11,865 nt of DNA, taken from assembly GCA_046704785.1 (NCBI GenBank), contig JBJKRF010000024.1, positions 1-11,865 on the forward strand, read 5' to 3'. Positions 1 through 5,753 of the stretch are shown in pieces (positions within the stretch are counted from its first letter, which is position 1; each line of letters begins with the position of its first letter). The position numbers and the translations under genes were made by a program. The notes under the pieces were generated by a model. That model was not told where the DNA came from, did no database searches, and saw only the letters and a list, made by a program, of their open reading frames with translations. Source of the DNA: JBJKRF01 sp046704785 (GTDB lineage Bacteria; Chloroflexota; Anaerolineae; Anaerolineales; Villigracilaceae).

Positions 1-124
1 CCGGCACGAGACAGAAGAAAATCCAGCGCAAATCTTTCTGCGCTACTCTTGGTGAACCGCCGGATGCGGACCCGCATGTCCGGTGGTGTGAGAGGGAGCG
101 GTTAGCCGCCGCTCCCTACTCGAT
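1..124 (+). mobile_element. Group II intron, 3' end (domains V and VI)
   Basis: This is the tail of a self-splicing group II intron, a retroelement whose RNA excises by a branched lariat. Domain V is visible at about 54-90: an 8-bp lower stem pairs 57-64 with 79-86, two bases (77-78) bulge on the 3' side as expected, and a short upper stem TGCG/CGCA carries a small loop. Domain VI is an 8-bp hairpin pairing 94-101 with 109-116. It is followed by TACTCGAT, in which A118 lies 7 nt from the inferred intron end at 124, the usual branch-point position. A 6-bp hairpin (25-30 with 39-44) lies upstream, probably in domain IV. The maturase/reverse transcriptase, if present, would be left of the window on the same strand; no part of it is recognisable here. 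The 3' exon starts at about 125. The domain V/VI call is firm, while class and full-length integrity cannot be judged. Confidence 0.85.
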
Positions 125-161
125 TAAGAATGAGTGGAGTGTTTTTTGTGCATCCCCGAAG

Positions 162-177
162 GCTGGCCTAGGCCAGC
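162..177. repeat. 16-bp perfect palindrome over a stop codon
   Basis: GCTGGCCTAGGCCAGC is a perfect palindrome that contains the stop codon (168-170) of the minus-strand deacetylase gene and encodes its last residues. No T-run follows it in the minus direction (an A-run does, at about 142-147 read in reverse), so it is not a standard intrinsic terminator. It lies about 38 bases from the group II intron end, and some intron classes insert beside hairpins. That link is inference only. Confidence 0.5.
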
Positions 178-1010
178 AGGTCTGTCTTGACGTTCCCATC
201 CGGCGGTGGGTAGGCCTGCATGAAGGTTTCACGCTGGCCCCACATGCTGGTGACGATTGCCATGAAGCCACTGCGTATCCGGCCGCCTTCCTGGGAGGCA
301 TGGCAGGCGCTGGCATCTTCCTTGACCTTGGTCACCGCGCCGATGTCGATGCGCGCATGGGTGGGGAATTCCACATTGGCAAAATCGAGCAGGTTGATGT
401 CGTTGTTGCGCCCCCATTTCGTGGGGTCTTTGCCGAGGAGCGGCAGCAGCCGCACGGCGATTTTAAAGAGTTTACGGGGAATGGTGTGGAAGTAGAGACG
501 GCCTGGTTTGAACGGCGCACCGGCTTCAGGGTGGAAGGAGGCGTCGTCGGCTTTTTCGAAGGCCAATACGGTGGCTTTGTGGATGTGGATGTGGTCGGGG
601 TGACGGTATCCGCCGATCGGGTCGAAGGTCAGGACGACCTCCGGCTGCAATTCGCGGATGTATTTCACGACTTTCCCGGCGACCTCGTCTACAGAATGCA
701 TGACTTGCGCGTTTGGGTGTTGGTTGTCGGGCGTGCCGGGCATGCCGGAATCGCGATAGTCGAGGAAGAAAACATCTTTGAGACCGAGTTTGCTGGCAGC
801 GCAGCGCAGTTCACTTTCGCGTAGTTCGGCAATATCTTTGAAGCCTTGCATGTATTCCGGGTCGACCGTACCGACCTCTCCGCGTGTGGCGCAGATCAGA
901 TAAACATCACAACCTTTTTCTGCATAGAGGGCCAATGTGCCACCCATGCCAAATGTTTCATCGTCGGGGTGTGCAAGTACCGCTAAAAGGACAGTATTTT
1001 TATTCGTCAT
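168..1010 (-). CDS. PIG-L/LmbE-family deacetylase
   Basis: This is a 280-aa predicted cytoplasmic zinc-dependent N-deacetylase of the family that includes MshB, Mca, BshB and N-acetylglucosaminyl-phosphatidylinositol deacetylase. Such enzymes remove acetyl or acyl groups from GlcNAc-type substrates. The Rossmann-like N-terminus carries AHPDDE at residues 13-18 (zinc ligands H14 and D17, with D16 the likely base). A second HPDH at 137-140 supplies the third ligand, H140. The C-terminal CHASQ at 236-240 matches the conserved His-x-Ser-Gln element. All key residues are present and the length is normal. Start choice: ATG at 1010 has GGAGG five bases upstream (1016-1020); ATGs further upstream overlap this site or the promoter. 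A short-leader promoter lies at 1030-1058. The neighbouring lipoprotein gene is divergent, so the gene is probably monocistronic. The substrate cannot be assigned: bacillithiol or mycothiol metabolism, detoxification and glycan modification are all open. Confidence 0.92.
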   Translation of the reverse strand: MTNKNTVLLAVLAHPDDETFGMGGTLALYAEKGCDVYLICATRGEVGTVDPEYMQGFKDIAELRESELRCAASKLGLKDVFFLDYRDSGMPGTPDNQHPNAQVMHSVDEVAGKVVKYIRELQPEVVLTFDPIGGYRHPDHIHIHKATVLAFEKADDASFHPEAGAPFKPGRLYFHTIPRKLFKIAVRLLPLLGKDPTKWGRNNDINLLDFANVEFPTHARIDIGAVTKVKEDASACHASQEGGRIRSGFMAIVTSMWGQRETFMQAYPPPDGNVKTDLLA

Positions 1011-1029
1011 TATGACCTCCATACAAAAA

Positions 1030-1058
1030 ATTGTACTGTATGCATCCAGACAATGCAA
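1030..1058 (-). promoter_or_regulatory. Candidate sigma70-type promoter for PIG-L gene
   Basis: Read on the minus strand, TTGCAT (1053-1058) and TACAAT (1030-1035) are separated by 17 bases. The -10 matches 5 of 6 consensus bases but the -35 matches only 3 of 6. Transcription would start near 1023, giving a leader of about 13 nt that contains the GGAGG ribosome-binding site. Confidence 0.5.
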
Positions 1059-1178
1059 ATGGGTTGGTGGAGAACAGACCTGCATATTTAATCCATAGAA
1101 TTTTCACAGTGATTGTTTATCATCAAGCTCGGTCATTCAACAAGGGATCAAATTCTTGATTGGTAAAGGACAACTCAC

Positions 1179-1859
1179 ATGAAAAAAAGAGTTATTGCCA
1201 TCCTGATCGTTTCGATGCTGCTTTTGGCCGCCTGTGGCACGGCTCAAGCTGCATCCCAGGCGGGAGCGCCAGCGAGCACCCAGGCTGCCTTGCAGCCCCA
1301 GAGTCCGGCGGGCACACAACCGCCGGGCGGTCTATCCATCACCCAGCTTGCCGTCGGTACGATCAAATTGGACGGTACCGACCAGGCGCTGACGGCTGCC
1401 GAGGCGACCCAACTCGTTCCGCTCTGGCAGGCTTTGGGCACCATCGAGAGCAATGCCTTCCCGCAGCGTGGGCAACAGCAGCAAGGGAACGCGACGCCGC
1501 CCGATTTCAGCGCGGTTCAAGGGCAGATTCAGGCCCAGGTCCAACAAATTCAGGCTGCCATGACAACCGATCAGTTGCAGGCCATCCAGAATATGCAACT
1601 GACCCCGCAGGATATTCAGACGACCTTGCAGCAGGAAGGCATCAGTATGGGCGGCTTCCAACGTGGAAATGGCAATGGGACCTTCCAGCCGCCGCAGCGG
1701 ACGCCGTCTGCCAATGGGACGCCGGGTCCCCGTGGACGTGGTGGCTTCTCTGGGGGCGGTACGCCCCGCGCCGGGTTCGGACAGCGTGGCGTGGACTTTG
1801 TCCCGCCTGACCTGATCAATGGGCTGGTGCAGTATTTGCAAAAGATCGCCGGTTCTTGA
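1179..1859 (+). CDS. Gln/Gly-rich lipoprotein of unknown function
   Basis: This is a 226-aa exported lipoprotein. The N-terminus has a KKR charged patch, a hydrophobic segment (residues 5-16) and a lipobox LAAC ending at C19, so the mature protein should be lipid-anchored outside the membrane. Residues 20-50 form an Ala/Gln/Pro/Ser-rich linker. Residues about 55-90 (ITQLAVGTIKLDGTDQALT, then a PLWQAL segment) and 112-150 (repeated IQAQVQQIQAAM, then an LTPQD segment) look helical and Gln-rich, loosely like the helical hairpins of Spy/LTXXQ-type periplasmic proteins. Residues 160-205 are Gly/Arg/Pro-rich and probably disordered, and a short helix ends the protein. I recall similar proteins in Chloroflexota but know no function. 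AAAGGA (1165-1170) lies 8 bases before the ATG. The gene stands alone between a divergent deacetylase gene and its own terminator. The Spy-like comparison is weak. Confidence 0.85.
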   Translation: MKKRVIAILIVSMLLLAACGTAQAASQAGAPASTQAALQPQSPAGTQPPGGLSITQLAVGTIKLDGTDQALTAAEATQLVPLWQALGTIESNAFPQRGQQQQGNATPPDFSAVQGQIQAQVQQIQAAMTTDQLQAIQNMQLTPQDIQTTLQQEGISMGGFQRGNGNGTFQPPQRTPSANGTPGPRGRGGFSGGGTPRAGFGQRGVDFVPPDLINGLVQYLQKIAGS

Positions 1860-1868
1860 CCGTCTGCT

Positions 1869-1914
1869 ACGGGTGGGCCATACACCCTCAAGGTGTATGG
1901 CCCACCCGTTTAAT
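1869..1914 (+). terminator. Intrinsic terminator, 18-bp perfect stem
   Basis: ACGGGTGGGCCATACACC (1869-1886) pairs without mismatch to 1892-1909 across the 5-nt loop CTCAA and is followed by TTTAAT. It begins 10 bases after the lipoprotein stop codon. The stem is unusually long and the T-run short (three T). It most likely ends the lipoprotein transcript. Confidence 0.85.
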
Positions 1915-2205
1915 AGGGGAAAGTTCTCCTCTGTTTTGTTCCGTTCACTCTGATGAGCCAAAATAGAAGCAAGCCCCGTTTTCTATTCCCTTGGGGGCAA
2001 ACTTGAGTTATATTAACTAAATCTTTGCAAGGCCTTAACTCCGGTTTAACCATCCGCGTCTACCATTGTGCGATAAAGAACATCTCTGCCGGTGTCCAAC
2101 AGGAAGAGGGACGCGGACGAGAATTTTGTATTGGCTTGAACCGGAGAGTGCGCCTTGGGTAGTATACAAATCGAACCGTTCTTAGAGCAGGAGCAGTGAG
2201 ATTTA
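1915..2205. other. Gene-free region upstream of ABC operon
   Basis: No convincing reading frame, tRNA or repeat was found in these roughly 290 bases. They are AT-richer than their surroundings between about 1965 and 2050. CCGCGTC (2054-2060) and GACGCGG (2110-2116) are complementary but about 50 bases apart. The only promoter-like pair I would defend is at 2136-2165. This is where operon control sites would be expected, but I can name no operator. Confidence 0.5.
2136..2165 (+). promoter_or_regulatory. Weak candidate promoter of ABC operon
   Basis: TTGAAC (2136-2141) and TAGTAT (2160-2165) are 18 bases apart, each matching 4 of 6 consensus bases. Transcription would start near 2172, about 34 nt before the permease ATG. 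The leader holds AGGAG at 2189-2193. Position is right, but sequence support is modest. Confidence 0.35.
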
Positions 2206-3225
2206 ATGGTGTCTTCAAAGCGGAAGTCTCCGGCGAATTCAGCTTTCAGGAAAGGTTTCTTTTCTTCCCGCCATATCGACTGGACGGCTTATCTCTTCAT
2301 CCTTCCTGCTTTCGTCATCCTCGGTTTGTTCCACATCTTCCCAGTTTTCTACGCAATCGACATCAGCCTGAAGACGGGGCCGATCACGAAGTTCAAATTC
2401 GTCGGCCTGCAGAACTACGTGCACGCGCTGACAAACGGTGATTTCTGGAGCGCGCTGCTCAATACGTTTTCCTTTGCGCTGATGACCATCTTTATTGCCA
2501 TCGCGTTAGGGCTGCTTTTTGCCTATCTGCTTTACCAGCGCGTGCGCGGTCAGGCCGTCTATCGCACGATCTACTTTCTGCCCTACGTACTTTCCACCGT
2601 TGGCTCCTCCGTCATTTGGGCCTGGATTTTCGATCCCAGCAGTGGGCTGGTCAACATGATTTTCAAAGGGGTGGGATTGCAACCGCTGCGTTGGTTGATC
2701 GAACCGGTGGGCGTCTTCCAGTTAATCGGTCGGCAGTTCGACATCTCCGTCCCGGCCTGGATGCAGGGCCCCAGCCTGGCCTTGGTTGCCATCGCCATCT
2801 TCACCATCTGGCAGACGGTCGGCTACGACATCGTCATTTTCCTTGCGGGGCTGACCAATATTCCCGGCGAAATCTACGAAGCGGCGCGCATGGATGGCGC
2901 CGATAGTCTGCAATTGTTCCGGTTTATTACTTTTCCGCTGCTTTCGTCCACAATGTTCTTCGTCCTGGTTATTTCGATCATTGGTTCCTTTCAATCCTTC
3001 AACCAGATCTATGCGATGAACGCTGCCGCCGCGCAGACGTTGGGCGGTCCGTTGGGGACGACGAGCACCCTGACGGTCTATATGTTCGACCAGTTGTACA
3101 GTTACTCGAACTACGGCTATGCCTCCACCATCGCTGTCTTGTTGTCTGTGCTGATCTTGATCTTGACTTTGGTCAATTTCCACTTCGTCGGTCAACGGAC
3201 GGAAGAATGGGAGTCTGGGGCATGA
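2206..3225 (+). CDS. ABC sugar transporter permease, MalF/UgpA type
   Basis: This is a 339-aa inner-membrane permease of a CUT1-family carbohydrate importer. It forms half of the translocation channel with the next gene's product. Six hydrophobic segments fit membrane helices at about 27-51, 86-110, 121-142, 189-212, 247-270 and 304-327, after a basic cytoplasmic N-terminus. The EAA loop that docks the ATPase is clear at 225-245 (EAARMDGAD, then FRFITFPLL). A longer periplasmic stretch lies between helices 3 and 4 (about 143-188), as usual for the first permease of the pair. AGGAG at 2189-2193 is 12 bases from the ATG, a long spacing; a weaker GTGAG is 5 bases away. The stop TGA overlaps the next start as ATGA (3222-3225), implying translational coupling. 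The substrate is unknown: family resemblance covers maltose, multiple sugars and glycerol-3-phosphate. Confidence 0.93.
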   Translation: MVSSKRKSPANSAFRKGFFSSRHIDWTAYLFILPAFVILGLFHIFPVFYAIDISLKTGPITKFKFVGLQNYVHALTNGDFWSALLNTFSFALMTIFIAIALGLLFAYLLYQRVRGQAVYRTIYFLPYVLSTVGSSVIWAWIFDPSSGLVNMIFKGVGLQPLRWLIEPVGVFQLIGRQFDISVPAWMQGPSLALVAIAIFTIWQTVGYDIVIFLAGLTNIPGEIYEAARMDGADSLQLFRFITFPLLSSTMFFVLVISIIGSFQSFNQIYAMNAAAAQTLGGPLGTTSTLTVYMFDQLYSYSNYGYASTIAVLLSVLILILTLVNFHFVGQRTEEWESGA

Positions 3226-4070
3226 ATATCGTATTTAATACCGACCGATTGCTCGCCCTCCTGCGACGCCTGCTTTTGCATCTGGTGCTGATTGCCGGCG
3301 CACTTTTTGCGCTCTTTCCCTTTGTTTGGATGGTGCTGACCTCGTTGAAGAGTTATATCGAAGCCTCCGCCGCACAGAACTTCTTCCCCACGCACTGGTT
3401 GTTCTCCAACTACATGCAGGCCTGGAACCAGGTGGGGCTGTTTCCACGCTACTTTGCCAATACGATCTTCATCGCAATTGTGACAACGTTGGGCGTCCTG
3501 GTGACCTCCTCGCTGGCGGGCTACGCTTTCGCCCGCATGCGTTTTCCTGGTCGGGATGCTCTGTTCATCCTCCTGCTCTCGACCATGATGGTGCCTTTCG
3601 AGGTGACTCTGATTCCCAACTTCATCATGATGCGGCAGTTGCACTGGATCGACCGCTACGAGGCGCTTATCATCCCCTGGACTGCCAGCGCCTTCAGCAT
3701 TTTCCTGCTGCGCCAGTTTTTTCGAGCCATTCCCCAGGAACTGTACGATGCCGCCGTCCTCGACGGGTGTACCCATCTGCAGTTTTTGTGGACGGTTGTC
3801 TTGCCGCTTTCGATGCCGGCGCTCGTTACCAGCGCCCTCTTCACCTTTTTAGGAAGTTGGAACTCGCTGATGTGGCCGCTGCTGGTGACGAATAATCCCC
3901 AAATGCGCCCGTTGCAAGTCGGCATCACGTCCTTCATTACAGATGCCGGTACGGAAGTGCAATACCTGCTGGCGGCTGTGACCATTAGCGTCATTCCTGT
4001 GATCCTGCTTTACTTCTTCCTGCAGCACTGGTTCATCGAGGGGGTTGCACGGGTTGGAATACGAGGTTGA
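3222..4070 (+). CDS. ABC sugar transporter permease, MalG/UgpE type
   Basis: This is a 282-aa second CUT1 permease, partner of the upstream MalF-type subunit. Hydrophobic helices fall at about 17-40, 80-103, 113-135, 148-168, 196-222 and 247-268. The EAA motif is at 173-198 (ELYDAAVLDG, then VVLPLS), with D181-G182 conserved. Start choice: ATG at 3222 overlaps the upstream stop and has GGGAG (3209-3213) at 8 bases. An in-frame ATG at 3207 would add five residues, but its only purine-rich site is one base away. The two permeases are clearly co-transcribed. No nucleotide-binding subunit follows; as in many CUT1 operons, a shared MsmX/UgpC-like ATPase encoded elsewhere is assumed. A 162-base spacer separates it from the binding-protein gene. 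Confidence 0.93.
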   Translation: MNIVFNTDRLLALLRRLLLHLVLIAGALFALFPFVWMVLTSLKSYIEASAAQNFFPTHWLFSNYMQAWNQVGLFPRYFANTIFIAIVTTLGVLVTSSLAGYAFARMRFPGRDALFILLLSTMMVPFEVTLIPNFIMMRQLHWIDRYEALIIPWTASAFSIFLLRQFFRAIPQELYDAAVLDGCTHLQFLWTVVLPLSMPALVTSALFTFLGSWNSLMWPLLVTNNPQMRPLQVGITSFITDAGTEVQYLLAAVTISVIPVILLYFFLQHWFIEGVARVGIRG

Positions 4071-4082
4071 CGAAGGAGGCGA

Positions 4083-4135
4083 CCGATCAGTTTATTTGCG
4101 ACATCCGAAGGCCCAAGCACTGGATGACGGATCGG
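4083..4135 (+). other. Structured spacer between permease and binding protein
   Basis: The transcript can fold into one long arm. CCGATC (4083-4088) pairs with GATCGG (4130-4135). After a 10-nt one-sided bulge, CG-A-CATCC (4099-4106) pairs with GGATG-A-CG (4122-4129) around a 15-nt loop. Structures at this point in uptake operons often stabilise or attenuate mRNA so that the binding protein is made in excess over the permeases. That role is inferred here. A second small palindrome, TGTCG/CGACA, lies at 4158-4169. No T-run follows, so it is not a simple terminator. Confidence 0.4.
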
Positions 4136-4232
4136 CTGTTGTCAGCGCCGATTTGAGTGTCGTCCGACAGTCTGGTAAATCGCATACCCAACCACCAAAA
4201 CGCTTTACGATCCATCAGAAAAGGAGAAGTTC

Positions 4233-5639
4233 ATGAAAGGGAAAACCTTACTCAGCTTGTTTATCCTGTTGATCCTGCTGTTGTCGGCGTGTGGACCAAC
4301 GCCAACTCCGGCTGCGCCGGCCCAAACGCAGGCCCCTGCCGCCGCCACGACTGCGCCGACGGTCGCCGCCACGATGGCCCCAGCCGAGACGGCTACCGTG
4401 GCTCCGCCCCCGACTGCCACGTCGGAGCCGACCATTACTCCTGCGGCCAACGCCATCTAGATTCAGTTCTGGCACGGTCAAAGCGGGTTTCAGGGGCAGG
4501 TGCTGAACAACCTGGTCAATCAGTTCAATTCCACCCATCCTGATATCTTCGTGACCGCCACGTTCCAGGGCACCTACTCCGACCTCTACAAGAAGGTCAC
4601 CGCTGCGATTGCCGGCGGCACCCCGCCCGACCTGGCCATTGCCTATCAGAATGATGTCTCGAATTACATTGCCAACGACGCCGTCATCCCGTTGGACGAT
4701 TTGATGAAAGACCCGCAGATTGGTTTTAGCGCGGACGACATGAAGGACATCTATCCGGCGTTCATCGACCATTATCCCCAGGCAAATAACCAGGTCTATA
4801 GCATGGCGTTCATGCGCAGCATGGAAGTCATGTATTACAACGTCGATATGTTGAAAGCTGCCGGATTCTCGCAGCCGCCCACCACCTGGGATGACTTTAT
4901 GAAAATCTGTGCTGCGGTCAGTAAGCCGCCGGACACCTATTGCTACGAGATGAACACAGATGCATCGCGCTTTGCGAACTGGGTTTGGAGCCGCGGCGGC
5001 GATATGCTCAGCCCGGATAGCAAGACGGTCGCTTTCAATTCCCAGGCCGGCCTGGACTCACTGGATTGCCTCAACCAACTGTTCCAGAATAAATATGCCA
5101 CTGTGATTGCCAAGCCCTTCCAGGACCAGACGGACTTTTCGTTGGGCAAGATCGCCTTCACCTTCGGTTCAACCGCCGGCTTGCCGTATTACAAGCAGGC
5201 CATCGACCAGGCCGGGGACGTTTCGAATTGGAGCATCGCCCCTGAGCCGCACACCACGCCCAATCCGGTCGTGGACGCCTATGGCCCCAGTGTGACCATC
5301 TTCAAGACGACCACCGATAAGGAACGCGCTGCGTTTACTTTCCTGAAATGGTTGATGAGCACCGACGCCAATGCGACCTGGGCAAAATCGACGTACTATT
5401 TCCCGGCACGTCAATCGACCAAAGCGGCTCTGTCTGACTTCATCCAGAGTTCCCCGCTTTACGGGCAGGCTTTCGACTGGCTGCAATATGGCCGCCAGGA
5501 ACCGACGTTGGCTGCCTGGAATCCAATTCGCGGCTACATCGCGGATGCCCTGACTGCCATTGCCAACGGAGCGGCCTCGCCGCAAGACGCGCTGAACACC
5601 GCAGCCGATAAATCCAACGCGGCACTGGCCGGCCAATAG
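4233..5639 (+). pseudogene. Sugar-binding lipoprotein of ABC importer, interrupted by TAG
   Basis: This is the extracellular solute-binding protein of the CUT1 importer, recognisably UgpB-like, about 468 codons in one frame. Residues 1-20 are a lipoprotein signal peptide with lipobox LSAC (C20). Residues 21-74 are a Pro/Thr/Ala linker. Codon 76 (4458-4460) is TAG. Directly beyond it the family's first strand continues in the same frame (IQFWHG), followed by NLVNQF, TFQGTYSDLYKKV and GGTPPDL motifs and a complete C-terminal lobe to the TAG at 5637-5639. A single substitution (for example from AAG or CAG) would explain the break. As read, translation gives a 75-aa lipopeptide without a binding domain. 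Reinitiation at GTG 4500 would give 379 aa without a signal peptide. AAGGAG (4221-4226) serves the first ATG. The rest of the frame is undamaged, so the change is very recent, a sequencing error, or read through. This same gene ends in TAG, which argues against general TAG recoding. Confidence 0.85.
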
Positions 5640-5684
5640 TCAGCCGGACGGTTTTTAGCTGAAATAGCGCATACCGTTCACAAC

Positions 5685-5722
5685 GAAGCCCCCGGCAAGG
5701 TCATCCGACCGCCGGGGGCTTC
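5685..5722 (+). terminator. Terminator of ABC operon
   Basis: GAAGCCCCCGGC (5685-5696) pairs perfectly with GCCGGGGGCTTC (5711-5722). The stem continues after an AA bulge as GGTC/GACC (5699-5702 with 5707-5710) around ATCC. It begins 46 bases after the binding-protein stop. The trailing TCTCTATAAAA is a poor T-run but the stem is very stable. Before the IS inserted it lay between two convergent genes and may act in both directions. Confidence 0.75.
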
Positions 5723-5731
5723 TCTATAAAA

Positions 5732-5739
5732 TCTTCACT
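5732..5739. repeat. Target site duplication, left copy
   Basis: TCTTCACT lies immediately outside the left inverted repeat and is identical to 7302-7309. Eight bases is the duplication length characteristic of the IS66 family. Confidence 0.9.
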
Positions 5740-5753
5740 GTTACTACTCAGCC
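5740..5753. repeat. IS66 element left inverted repeat
   Basis: GTTACTACTCAGCC is perfectly complementary to 7288-7301. The transposase stop codon (TAG, minus strand, 5744-5746) lies inside it. Its last bases begin a hairpin, AGCCGT (5750-5755) with ACGGCT (5760-5765), loop ATCT. Confidence 0.92.

Noticed and set aside
162..177. Palindrome as an intrinsic terminator of the deacetylase gene
   Set aside because: The stem is not followed by a T-run in the minus direction, and it includes coding bases.
300..824. 174-aa plus-strand frame over the deacetylase gene
   Set aside because: It is antisense to a gene with complete zinc-site motifs, and its composition (Val/Asp/Gly/Phe repeats) is that of a shadow frame.
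1332..1961. 209-aa minus-strand frame across the lipoprotein gene and its terminator
   Set aside because: It runs through the terminator hairpin and is Arg-rich without recognisable domains. The plus-strand lipoprotein has a signal peptide and a ribosome-binding site.
2054..2116. CCGCGTC/GACGCGG inverted repeat upstream of the ABC operon
   Set aside because: Seven base pairs with a loop of about 50 bases are easily found by chance, and no supporting inner pairing was seen.
3207..3209. ATG 3207 as start of the second permease
   Set aside because: Its only purine-rich site is one base away, whereas ATG 3222 has a well-spaced GGGAG and the typical ATGA overlap.
4458..4460. Pyrrolysine or general amber recoding as the explanation of the internal TAG
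   Set aside because: TAG also ends the binding protein itself, the deacetylase, the oxidoreductase and the transposase, so it is an ordinary stop codon here; local read-through remains possible.
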